This document shows positions 38,017-45,789 of a stretch of DNA of 64,000 bases, in pieces. Numbering within the stretch: the stretch's first letter is position 1; each line of letters starts with the position of its first letter. The position numbers and the translations under genes are program-made. The stretch is from Coprobacter secundus. GTDB taxonomy: Bacteria > Bacteroidota > Bacteroidia > Bacteroidales > Coprobacteraceae. The notes under the pieces are model-generated. The model had not been told where the DNA came from, ran no database searches, and saw only the letters and a list, made by a program, of their open reading frames with translations. Where the stretch lies: positions 62,001-126,000 of the forward strand of contig JTDA01000012.1 in NCBI GenBank assembly GCA_000803105.1. Direction: 5' to 3'.

Positions 38017-39507
38017 ATGAAGATAAATCATTTTTTAGCATTTGACTTAGGAGCTACCAGTGGACGCACTATTTTGGGAACATTGTGTGACGGAAAACTG
38101 GAAATAAAAGAACTCACTCGTTTCCCAAATCGTCTGTTACGTCTCGGGGATCATTATTACTGGAACATCTTTTCTTTGTACGAATCTTTAAAAGAAGGAT
38201 TAGCTACTGCAGCAAAAGAAAATGTTTGCATAACATCAATAGGAATAGATACTTGGGGAGTTGATTTTGCTTTTATTGGGAAAGACGGTTCTCTAATGGG
38301 ACTACCCTATGCCTATCGTGATCCTCATACTTTTGAAGCTTGTACAGAATATTTTGAGAAAATCATTCCCCGTGAGGAAGTTTATAATCGTACCGGTATA
38401 CAGATTATGAATTTCAACAGTCTGTTTCAGCTCTATGCACGACATCGAGAAGAGGCATCTCAGCTGGCATCAGCAAAGCATTTATTATTTATGCCTGATG
38501 CCTTATCTTACTTGTTATGTGGAGAGATGGTCACAGAATATACAATAGCCTCAACCTCCCAATTATTAAATGCTCATACCCGGACGTTTGACACAGATTT
38601 ACTTAAATCAGCGGGAATTTCTACATCAATGTTTAACAAGATAGTAATGCCTGGTACTCAAATTGGGACCTTACGTCCAGAACTCGCAGAAGAGACCGGA
38701 CTAACACATATCCCAATCGTTGCAGTAGCAGGACATGACACAGCTTCAGCCATTGCCGCCATTCCGGCTTCGAATCGCAATTTCGCATATCTAAGTTCCG
38801 GCACATGGTCACTCATGGGAATTGAGGTTTCCTCCCCTGTCATCAATAAAGATACTTATCAAATGAATGTCACGAATGAAGGAGGCGTAGAAGGGACTAT
38901 CCGTTTGCTAAAAAACATTACAGGCATGTGGTTGGTCGAGCAATGTATGAAAGAATGGGAAAAAGCAGGAAGAACATATAACTACTCAGAAATGGTCTCT
39001 TTAGCAGAAAAATCCGAACCATTCAGGTGTTTTATAAATCCAGATGATGCCATATTTGCCAACCCGGAAAGCATGACTGAAGCTATAACTGAATATTGTA
39101 TCCAAACTGGTCAAACTCCACCCTCAACTGATGCCGAATATTTCAGAACGATATTTGACAGTTTAGCTCTAAAATATCGAGAAGTATTAGGTCATTTACA
39201 ATCTTTAGCTGACTTTCCAATAGAAAAATTACATGTTATCGGAGGAGGTTCCCGTAACCGTCTATTATCACAAATGACAGCCAATGCTATCGGTATACCT
39301 GTAATTACTGGGCCTTCAGAAGCGACGGCCATCGGTAATGTCATGCTACAAGCCAAGGCTGCCGGTTTAGTATCTTCATTACAAGAAATGCGTAATATTA
39401 TCACCCAAACTGTAACCCCTGAAACGTTCCTGCCGGAAGATTGCGAATCATGGAATAACGCGTATTATAAGTATATTAATATTATCACAAAAAAACAATC
39501 ATTATGA
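38017..39507 (+). CDS. rhaB: L-rhamnulokinase
   Basis: The 496-residue protein is a FGGY-family sugar kinase with the rhamnulokinase pattern: FLAFDLGATSGRTILGTL at the N-terminus, the ribulokinase-like SIGIDTWGVDFAFIGKDG, PYAYRDPHT, the ATP-binding LSSGTWSLMGIE, and HVIGGGSRNRLLSQMTANA near the C-terminus. It phosphorylates L-rhamnulose at O1 in the cytoplasm using ATP. It is the first gene of the operon and overlaps the isomerase start by 4 bp (ATGA). In Bacteroides the same gene is called rhaK. Confidence 0.95.
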   Translation: MKINHFLAFDLGATSGRTILGTLCDGKLEIKELTRFPNRLLRLGDHYYWNIFSLYESLKEGLATAAKENVCITSIGIDTWGVDFAFIGKDGSLMGLPYAYRDPHTFEACTEYFEKIIPREEVYNRTGIQIMNFNSLFQLYARHREEASQLASAKHLLFMPDALSYLLCGEMVTEYTIASTSQLLNAHTRTFDTDLLKSAGISTSMFNKIVMPGTQIGTLRPELAEETGLTHIPIVAVAGHDTASAIAAIPASNRNFAYLSSGTWSLMGIEVSSPVINKDTYQMNVTNEGGVEGTIRLLKNITGMWLVEQCMKEWEKAGRTYNYSEMVSLAEKSEPFRCFINPDDAIFANPESMTEAITEYCIQTGQTPPSTDAEYFRTIFDSLALKYREVLGHLQSLADFPIEKLHVIGGGSRNRLLSQMTANAIGIPVITGPSEATAIGNVMLQAKAAGLVSSLQEMRNIITQTVTPETFLPEDCESWNNAYYKYINIITKKQSL

Positions 39508-40757
39508 AACAAGAAAAAATCAACAGAAACTACGAAATAGCTCGTGAACGATTTGCCGAATTGGGAATAGACACTGAAACTGCCATATCTGCCTTACAAA
39601 AATTATCTTTGTCTTTACACTGCTGGCAAACAGATGATGTTTCTGGCTTTGAAAATCCTGATGGAAGTCTCTCAGGAGGAATCCAAGCTACAGGAAACTA
39701 TCCCGGAAAAGCACGTAATATAGATGAGGTAAGAGCAGATATCGAGAAAGTAAATACTCTGATTCCAGGCAACCATCGATTGAGTCTACATGCCATATAC
39801 GGAGACTTTAAAGGGAAAAAAGTAGACCGCAATGAAATAGAGCCGGAACATTTTCAAAGTTGGATAGATTGGGCCAAGCTCAACAACATGAAACTCGATT
39901 TCAACAGCACAAGTTTTTCGCATTCAAAAAGCGGTAATCTATCTTTATCCAATCGCGATAAAGGTATCAGAGACTTCTGGATAGAACATACTATACGAAG
40001 CCGACGCATTGCTGATGAAATGGGCCGTCAGCTAAAGAGCAAAGCTTGTCATAATTTATGGATACACGACGGCTCAAAAGATATTACGGTAGACCGTTAT
40101 CTTTATCGTTCACTATTAAAAGATTCCTTGGATAAAATTTTTGAGAACAAATTTACAAATGTAAAAGACGCTGTAGAGTGTAAATTGTTCGGAACAGGAC
40201 TGGAAAGTTTTACTGTAGGTTCCCACGAATTCTATATGGGCTACGCTATGAAAAATGGACTGATGGCAACTCTCGATATGGGACATTTCCATCCAACAGA
40301 AGAAACTTATGATAAAATTTCATCTCTCTTGCTTTTCTCTCCAGAAATTATGCTTCACGTGAGCCGTCCTGTTCGTTGGGATAGCGATCATGTTGTAATT
40401 CTAAACGACAGCGTACAAATGTTGGCACAAGAAATTATATGGGCCAATGCTCTCGAACGTGTCAATGTCGGTCTCGACTATTTCGATGCATCTATCAATC
40501 GTATCGGAGCTTATGTTATCGGCATACGTGCTACCCAAAAAGCATTTTTACAAGCCTTACTTACTCCAATCAAAAAACTACGCGAATATGAAGCATCAGA
40601 GCAAGGATTTGAACGATTAGCTTTATTGGAAGAATCGAAAACTTTACCATGGAATGACGTATATAACTATTTCTGCATGCTCAATAATGTTCCTGTTGCT
40701 GAAGATTATATCTCAGAAGTAGAAAAATACGAAAAAGAAGTAACTTCTAAGCGTTGA
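39504..40757 (+). CDS. rhaA: L-rhamnose isomerase
   Basis: The 417-residue protein matches L-rhamnose isomerase over its whole length: LHCWQTDDVSGFENPDGSLS, GGIQATGNYPGKARNIDE, LHAIYGDFKGKKVDRNEIEP, KLDFNSTSFSHSKSG, WIHDGSKD and ATLDMGHFHPTEE. The His and Asp residues in these motifs bind the two divalent metal ions. It converts L-rhamnose to L-rhamnulose in the cytoplasm. Its ATG overlaps the rhamnulokinase TGA, and 7 bp separate it from the transporter gene. Some Bacteroides papers use the name rhaI. Confidence 0.96.
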   Translation: MKQEKINRNYEIARERFAELGIDTETAISALQKLSLSLHCWQTDDVSGFENPDGSLSGGIQATGNYPGKARNIDEVRADIEKVNTLIPGNHRLSLHAIYGDFKGKKVDRNEIEPEHFQSWIDWAKLNNMKLDFNSTSFSHSKSGNLSLSNRDKGIRDFWIEHTIRSRRIADEMGRQLKSKACHNLWIHDGSKDITVDRYLYRSLLKDSLDKIFENKFTNVKDAVECKLFGTGLESFTVGSHEFYMGYAMKNGLMATLDMGHFHPTEETYDKISSLLLFSPEIMLHVSRPVRWDSDHVVILNDSVQMLAQEIIWANALERVNVGLDYFDASINRIGAYVIGIRATQKAFLQALLTPIKKLREYEASEQGFERLALLEESKTLPWNDVYNYFCMLNNVPVAEDYISEVEKYEKEVTSKR

Positions 40758-40764
40758 TTTAAAT

Positions 40765-41790
40765 ATGGAAATTATAAAAGGATTATTAATCATAGCTATC
40801 GGCAGCTTGGGCCAATCCAGCTCATACGTTCCGATCAAGAAAGTCAGGAAATGGAGCTGGGAAAGTTTCTGGCTTGTCCAAGGGATTTTTGCTTGGTTGG
40901 TATTTCCTCTGATAGGTATGCTAATAGCAATACCTCACGACGTAAATCCTTTATTGCTATTGGAAAGCGGAGGAGCTGGAGCTGCTATTATTTACGGAAT
41001 GCTATGGGGTATAGGTGGCCTTACTTTCGGATTGAGCATGCGATATTTAGGTGTGGCTTTGGGACAATCAGTTTCCTTAGGAACTTGTTCGGCTTTCGGA
41101 ACTCTTTTCCCCGCACTATTTGCTGGTACTGACCTTTTACGAGGAGATGGATTAATCCTACTACTGGGTGTTATAATAACATTAACCGGTATCGCAATCA
41201 TCGGCTACGCCGGAACCCTGCGCTCCCAAAATATGAGTGAAGAAGAAAAACGTGCTGCTATTAAAGACTTTGCATTGACCAAAGGACTGGCTGTTGCATT
41301 GTTGGCCGGAATAATGAGCGCTTGCTTTGCCTTAGGACTTGATGCAGGAACACCTATCAAAGAAACAGCTATAGCCAATGGAGTCCCCCCACTTTATGCA
41401 GGGCTACCAGTGATTCTTATTGTCACATTAGGCGGATTCATCACAAATGCGACATATTGCATATACCAAAATATAAAGAACAAAACAGGAAAAGATTATT
41501 TCAATGTAAATATTTCTGTTTTACTCAACAACATATTGTTCTGTGCTTTGGCAGGGTTATTATGGTATTCGCAATTCTTTGGTTTAGAAATAGGAAAAAC
41601 ATTTCTTACTTCATCGCCTGTATTACTGGCGTTCTCCTGGAGCATATTGATGTCTCTGAATGTGGTATTTTCCAATATGTGGGGCATAATCCTGAAAGAA
41701 TGGAAAGGATGTAATCCCAAAACTGTCACCGTATTGATTTTGGGACTATTTATATTGATATTTTCTATATTCTTTCCATCTTTATTTTAA
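40765..41790 (+). CDS. rhaT: L-rhamnose/proton symporter RhaT
   Basis: The 341-residue protein has about ten membrane segments and the RhaT family start (GSLGQSSSYVPIKKVRKWSW, WLVQGIFAWLVFPLIG). Further motifs are GMLWGIGGLTFGLSMRYLGV and ALGQSVSLGTCSAFGTLFPA. It brings L-rhamnose across the inner membrane with protons. It begins 7 bp after the isomerase stop, so it is in the same operon. The length is normal for the family. Confidence 0.93.
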   Translation: MEIIKGLLIIAIGSLGQSSSYVPIKKVRKWSWESFWLVQGIFAWLVFPLIGMLIAIPHDVNPLLLLESGGAGAAIIYGMLWGIGGLTFGLSMRYLGVALGQSVSLGTCSAFGTLFPALFAGTDLLRGDGLILLLGVIITLTGIAIIGYAGTLRSQNMSEEEKRAAIKDFALTKGLAVALLAGIMSACFALGLDAGTPIKETAIANGVPPLYAGLPVILIVTLGGFITNATYCIYQNIKNKTGKDYFNVNISVLLNNILFCALAGLLWYSQFFGLEIGKTFLTSSPVLLAFSWSILMSLNVVFSNMWGIILKEWKGCNPKTVTVLILGLFILIFSIFFPSLF

Positions 41791-41978
41791 AGCTCATTAC
41801 TGAATTTATAAAAATATTTTTAGTAATTTCAGCTCACAATGACAGCAAAATTCTTTCTCAGGCAAAAAGTTTGTAAAACAAAGAATAACGCTATTTAAAA
41901 TAACAGAGAAAAAAGTATTTTTTGAAAACATCAAATTTTATAATTACAATTTTATATATTTTAATTTCATAATATTAT

Positions 41979-42770
41979 ATGAACTATAATCAAAACATAA
42001 ATAAAGCAATCGGCTTAGTTTCTGAAATTGCCGGTTATCTATGGGATAGAGGTTGGGCCGAAAGAAACGGTGGCAATATCTCGTACAATATTACTGATGC
42101 TATTGATGACCAAATACGTACGCTGAATGCAATAAGTGAAAAATACGAGTTGCCCCAGACTATGGAAAACTTGAAAAATAACTTCTTTATCGTTACCGGT
42201 ACAGGATGCCGCATGCGTTATGTACATTCTGACCCGATGAATAATGCTGCAATTATACGTATTTCTGCCGATGGAACATATTATGAAATCATAGCTGAAA
42301 AGAATATTAAGCCTACCTCTGAGTTGCCGTCTCATTTACTAATACATAATGTCATACTGGGAAAAGGACGCAAAATCAAAACGGTAATCCATACTCACCC
42401 CATTGAACTAGTGGCTATGACTCATAATTCCGATTTCTTAGGAAAAGATGTATTAAGTAAATTGCTCTGGAGTATGATTCCTGAGACACGAGCTTTTTGT
42501 CCTAAGGGCGTAGGCATTGTACCATATGCCCTCCCCGGCTCAATGGAATTGGCACAAAAAACAGTAGAACAACTCGACGATTATGATGTCGTGTTATGGG
42601 AAAAACATGGGGCCTTGGCTATAGGTGAAGATATTATCGAGGCGTTTGATATGATAGACACACTAACAAAATCGGCTAAGATATACGAATCAGCCTGTTC
42701 CATGGGGTTCAAACCCAAAGGCATGAGTGATGAACAAATGGATGAATTGAAAAGAGTTTTCAATTTGTAA
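41979..42770 (+). CDS. rhaD: Rhamnulose-1-phosphate aldolase
   Basis: The 263-residue protein is a class II aldolase of the AraD/FucA fold. It has RGWAERNGGNISYN near the start, a phosphate-binding TGTGCRMRYV, a catalytic Glu in KPTSELPSHLLIHN, the zinc ligands HTHP at about 140-143 and a third His in WEKHGALAIG. It splits L-rhamnulose 1-phosphate into dihydroxyacetone phosphate and L-lactaldehyde. It lies 188 bp after rhaT, and no terminator was seen between them, so it is probably the last gene of the operon. A lactaldehyde reductase, present in some Bacteroides rhamnose operons, is not found next to it. Confidence 0.93.
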   Translation: MNYNQNINKAIGLVSEIAGYLWDRGWAERNGGNISYNITDAIDDQIRTLNAISEKYELPQTMENLKNNFFIVTGTGCRMRYVHSDPMNNAAIIRISADGTYYEIIAEKNIKPTSELPSHLLIHNVILGKGRKIKTVIHTHPIELVAMTHNSDFLGKDVLSKLLWSMIPETRAFCPKGVGIVPYALPGSMELAQKTVEQLDDYDVVLWEKHGALAIGEDIIEAFDMIDTLTKSAKIYESACSMGFKPKGMSDEQMDELKRVFNL

Positions 42771-42793
42771 CGTACCTAAAAGTAAATTATCAT

Positions 42794-42836
42794 AAAAAAT
42801 ACCAGCCTCAACAATAAAATTGAAGCTGGTATTTTT
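42794..42836 (+). terminator. Intrinsic terminator of the rhamnose operon
   Basis: AAAAAATACCAGC at the left pairs with GCTGGTATTTTT at the right, and TCAA/TTGA extends the stem inside. It starts 24 bp after the rhaD stop and ends in a T-run. Confidence 0.8.
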
Positions 42837-42929
42837 CCAATTTTATAAGTAAGTAGTAAAACATTTATACACAGAAAAATTTTCAATAACTCATATCCAA
42901 ATCTATCAACAGATAATCATACAATTAAC

Positions 42930-43784
42930 ATGAAAACAAAAATATTGATTTTTATCTTTTATTCTTTTTGTATCATAACTGCAAAAAGCCAACAAATGCA
43001 AATAGAAAAAATATGGCCGAATGGTCCAAAAGAATTAAATGGCCTGACAGAAACAATAAACGGAAAAACCACTGATATCCCCCAAGAAGCCTTATTGTAT
43101 ATTTACACTCCAGAAAAGAATAAAAATAACGGTAAAGCTGTGATTTTTTGTCCCGGAGGAGGATATGGAGGATTGGCCATTGATCACGAAGGTCACAAAT
43201 TTACCCAGTGGTTAGTTAATAATGGATATACAAGTATAGTTTTAAAATACCGGTTGCCTAACGGTAACAAAAATATACCTTTAGCTGATGCTCAAGAGGC
43301 TCTGAAAATAATAAGAAATAAAGCAGATGAACTAAATATACATCCTCAGAAAATCGGTATAGCCGGTTTTTCAGCAGGTGGGCACTTAGCATCAACAGTA
43401 GGGACTCACTGGTCTGATACTTCAGTAAGGCCTGATTTTATGATTTTGTTCTATCCAGTTATCAGTACACAAAAAGAATATGCACACAAAGGATCTTTTA
43501 CAAATCTATTAGGTACAAATTTTTCAGAATCAGACCGTAAAGCTTATTCAAATGATAAACGCATTACACCCAGAACACCAGAAACATTATTGATGTTAAG
43601 TGACGATGATACAACTGTTGTGCCGATGAATAGTATTTTATTTTATGAAGCACTCAAAAAGAATAATGTAAATGCTACCATGTATATTTTTCCTGAAGGG
43701 AAACATGGTTGGGGATTCAACCATCAATTCCGTTATCACGAATTGATGAAAACTTTATTATTGGACTGGCTCGGTCGATTTTGA
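42930..43784 (+). CDS. Exported alpha/beta-hydrolase, acetyl-esterase-like
   Basis: The 284-residue protein has a signal peptide (about 1-21, ending KSQ). The hydrolase fold has an oxyanion motif CPGGGYGGLAIDHEG, a nucleophile elbow GIAGFSAGGHLAS (Ser at about 150), a catalytic Asp in MLSDDDTTVVPMNS and a His in PEGKHGWGF. This is the pattern of small carbohydrate acetyl esterases of the BD-FAE/AXE type common in Bacteroidota. It follows the rhamnose operon but has its own upstream region, behind a terminator. It could remove acetyl groups from rhamnose-containing oligosaccharides, which is an inference from position. Confidence 0.8.
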   Translation: MKTKILIFIFYSFCIITAKSQQMQIEKIWPNGPKELNGLTETINGKTTDIPQEALLYIYTPEKNKNNGKAVIFCPGGGYGGLAIDHEGHKFTQWLVNNGYTSIVLKYRLPNGNKNIPLADAQEALKIIRNKADELNIHPQKIGIAGFSAGGHLASTVGTHWSDTSVRPDFMILFYPVISTQKEYAHKGSFTNLLGTNFSESDRKAYSNDKRITPRTPETLLMLSDDDTTVVPMNSILFYEALKKNNVNATMYIFPEGKHGWGFNHQFRYHELMKTLLLDWLGRF

Positions 43785-43837
43785 ATATCTTTTCAACAAG
43801 TTACAAGATTTATAATGGTAAAATACTATAATTCAGA

Positions 43838-43878
43838 TTTTCTAAAATGCTTATTCAATATATAAGCATTTTAGAAAA
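43838..43878. terminator. Bidirectional terminator between the esterase and ATP-grasp genes
   Basis: A perfect 17-bp stem (43838-43854 with 43862-43878, starting TTTTCTAAAATGC) around a 7-nt loop lies between two convergent gene ends, with T-rich ends in both directions. Confidence 0.8.
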
Positions 43879-43883
43879 ATCAT

Positions 43884-45083
43884 TTATTCTTCTCCTATCT
43901 CAATCCGAGCTCGATAATGAGTATGAGATGTTATAGGAGCCAATGAAAAATAACCTTTTTCAATTTTCCCCTCGGAAACAATCAAAGGTGACTTGGATTG
44001 TCGCATTTGATGGTCTTTCCATAATTGTGCAGAATCAGGATAATAATCAACATAATAATTCCCTATCGACCAATCATTTACATATCTATCATAAAAAATA
44101 CGGGCTACCATCCCCATATTCATCCTCAAGTTCATCTCAACACATGGATGCAAATGATATATTCCATTTCGATTATATATCATCATATCAATCCCTAAAT
44201 ACCCTCTATAAAACATACCGATAAGTGAGGATAATAAATCAATATAAGCTTTTTGCAACTGTTCTATCTGGTAATTCTTTATTCCAAATTGCAATATTTC
44301 AGCAAGAATCATCTCATCCGATGCCAAAAGATTACTTTTATACACACCTTTCGCGTCTGTCGTAAATAATGAATAACCAGCAAAAGAAACAGTACCAGCC
44401 CCATCGCTAAAAAATTCCATGGCAAAATCTCTGACTTTTTCATAAAAAGGCTCTCCTATAACCATTCCCTGACGTTTAAGAATACCATTACTCCATCTTT
44501 CAAGAGTTGTATCATATACTCCACGTCCCCAACTCAACCCTTTTCCACTGCCAGACCAAGGAGCTTTTAATACTGTCTTAGGCGCATTTTTTATGAAGTC
44601 CCGAACTTCGCTTGCTGCACATAGTTTTACGGGTAACTGATACGGAATATCTGAATAACCATAATCAATTAACGAAGAAAGTATGGCTATTGTAATTGCC
44701 CGATGAGATAATCTTTTTAACTGAGATAGGCTATCATGAGTCGGCAAATGACAAGAATCTATTCCCCAACGGTTCAATCTGCAAACTATTTCGGGGCTCC
44801 ATCCCCAAGGTACAATACTTGATATATTTTCATACAGCTTTATTTCCTCCGGTAAAAGTAAACTCGGAAACAATCCGAATTGTTTTAATAAACATTGTGC
44901 ATTGTATCTATAACCTGCATCCGGACATAAAACATAATCATTTGCCCCCGCATACCACATCGGAAGCATGGACAAATCATAAGCTATAGACCTTGCCTTA
45001 GGTGGAGCCATATAATGCATCCCTCCATTTGCAATTGCCAAATCATTCTCCGGATTAAAAATATAAAGTTCTTGTTCCATCAT
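43884..45083 (-). CDS. Uncharacterised ATP-grasp-like protein
   Basis: The 399-residue protein has no signal peptide and is probably cytoplasmic. The N-terminus ELYIFNPENDLAIANGG is distinctive. ATP-grasp-like features are VLKAPWSGSGKGLSWG at about 195-210 (nucleotide-binding glycine-rich loop) and HPCVEMNLRMNMG at about 318-330, whose acidic and Asn residues resemble the metal-binding end of ATP-grasp ligases. Such enzymes join an acid to an amine or thiol with ATP. The partner substrate is unknown. It lies downstream of the cobalamin riboswitch unit, but a terminator and its own -7-like box lie between, so B12 control is uncertain. It ends at a convergent terminator. Confidence 0.6.
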   Translation of the reverse strand: MMEQELYIFNPENDLAIANGGMHYMAPPKARSIAYDLSMLPMWYAGANDYVLCPDAGYRYNAQCLLKQFGLFPSLLLPEEIKLYENISSIVPWGWSPEIVCRLNRWGIDSCHLPTHDSLSQLKRLSHRAITIAILSSLIDYGYSDIPYQLPVKLCAASEVRDFIKNAPKTVLKAPWSGSGKGLSWGRGVYDTTLERWSNGILKRQGMVIGEPFYEKVRDFAMEFFSDGAGTVSFAGYSLFTTDAKGVYKSNLLASDEMILAEILQFGIKNYQIEQLQKAYIDLLSSLIGMFYRGYLGIDMMIYNRNGIYHLHPCVEMNLRMNMGMVARIFYDRYVNDWSIGNYYVDYYPDSAQLWKDHQMRQSKSPLIVSEGKIEKGYFSLAPITSHTHYRARIEIGEE

Positions 45084-45111
45084 AAAAGATAACTTTACTC
45101 ACTTTCTGAAA

Positions 45112-45119
45112 CAAAAATA
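45112..45119 (-). promoter_or_regulatory. Candidate -7 box of the ATP-grasp gene
   Basis: TATTTTTG on the minus strand matches TAnnTTTG about 29 bp before the ATG at 45083. The -33 position is T-rich without a clear TTG. If real, the ATP-grasp gene is transcribed independently of the riboswitch. Confidence 0.4.
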
Positions 45120-45207
45120 ATGATTCTCCAGACAGGTAAAAAATATATGAAATATTTTATCTATCTGTTACCATTCAGTTAGAAGCATCCCCTAACTACA
45201 TCTAAAA

Positions 45208-45249
45208 GAAAAAACAAAAAGCCGGTCATAATACTTCAATTATAACCGG
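45208..45249 (-). terminator. Intrinsic terminator of the riboswitch transcript
   Basis: CCGGT (45222-45226) pairs with ACCGG (45245-45249), and ATAAT/ATTAT extends the stem past one mismatch around a 6-nt loop. On the minus strand the hairpin is followed by CTTTTTGTTTTTT, a strong T-run. It lies between the riboswitch and the ATP-grasp gene. Confidence 0.7.
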
Positions 45250-45352
45250 ACTTTCTACTGCAGATTGTAAAAACAAAGCAATATGAATAGGACATATTAC
45301 TTACTACCTGAAACATAGATTTCATACAGAGTAACTTCTGTACAACTTTCAT
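45236..45352 (-). other. Possible 38-codon open frame after the riboswitch
   Basis: An ATG at 45352 opens a 38-residue frame (MKVVQKLLCMKSMFQVVS...) that ends inside the terminator stem. It has no clear ribosome binding site, signal peptide or known motif. It is listed because it is the only frame on the short transcript; it may well be chance. Confidence 0.15.
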
Positions 45353-45418
45353 TATATACAAAATTTATATCTTAAAGATATCGAAGCTTATTCCTCGTAA
45401 ACTTCTAAAAAAACGTAT

Positions 45419-45594
45419 GGCAGGTCTTCTGACTGACTCCGGTTTCGATAGCCTTCCCATTTAAATAAAAACAGTGGCACAAGTATTTATCGCAACCTTT
45501 TATAAGGAGATCACAGCAGCGGGACTGTCCGGGATTTGCACCCGATTCCCTTTTAATCATATATCACTGAACAGTGATATACGAACCATTCGGA
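45419..45594 (-). ncRNA. Cobalamin (B12) riboswitch
   Basis: The minus strand carries the conserved core in order. GGGAATCGGGTGCAAATCCC (45534-45553 region) is followed by the GGACAGTCCCGCTGCTGTGA block, then GCCACTG (the B12-box region), then GGGAAGG, and the closing GTCAGAAGACCTGCC at the 3' end (45419). The first stem includes the palindromic TATCACTGTTCAGTGATA near 45560-45580. The aptamer looks complete. It starts right after a -7 box (45596-45603). No B12 transport or synthesis gene follows: the next items are a short frame, a terminator, and then the ATP-grasp gene. Confidence 0.93.
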
Positions 45595-45595
45595 G

Positions 45596-45603
45596 CAAAT
45601 ATA
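45596..45603 (-). promoter_or_regulatory. -7 box of the riboswitch transcript
   Basis: TATATTTG on the minus strand matches TAnnTTTG and lies directly upstream of the aptamer, so transcription would begin at or near its first stem. No clear -33 TTG was found. Confidence 0.5.
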
Positions 45604-45731
45604 ATACTCTTTTCGGAAAAATAGAATAAAGTCTACCACTTTATTTATTATATACACACATTTTACAGCACATCCCCAAAAACTACAAATGATTTTTTGA
45701 AACTTCTATAATATAGAACAAAGTAAAAAAT

Positions 45732-45768
45732 AAAGAAGGAGCTACCCGACTAAAGTAACTCCTTCTTT
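45732..45768 (-). terminator. Terminator after the universal stress protein gene
   Basis: AAAGAAGGAGCTAC (45732-45745) pairs with GTAACTCCTTCTTT (45755-45768) with one mismatch. On the minus strand it is followed by ATTTTTTAC. It separates the stress gene from the riboswitch unit. Confidence 0.75.
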
Positions 45769-45789
45769 CTATCTTTAATTAGATGACAT

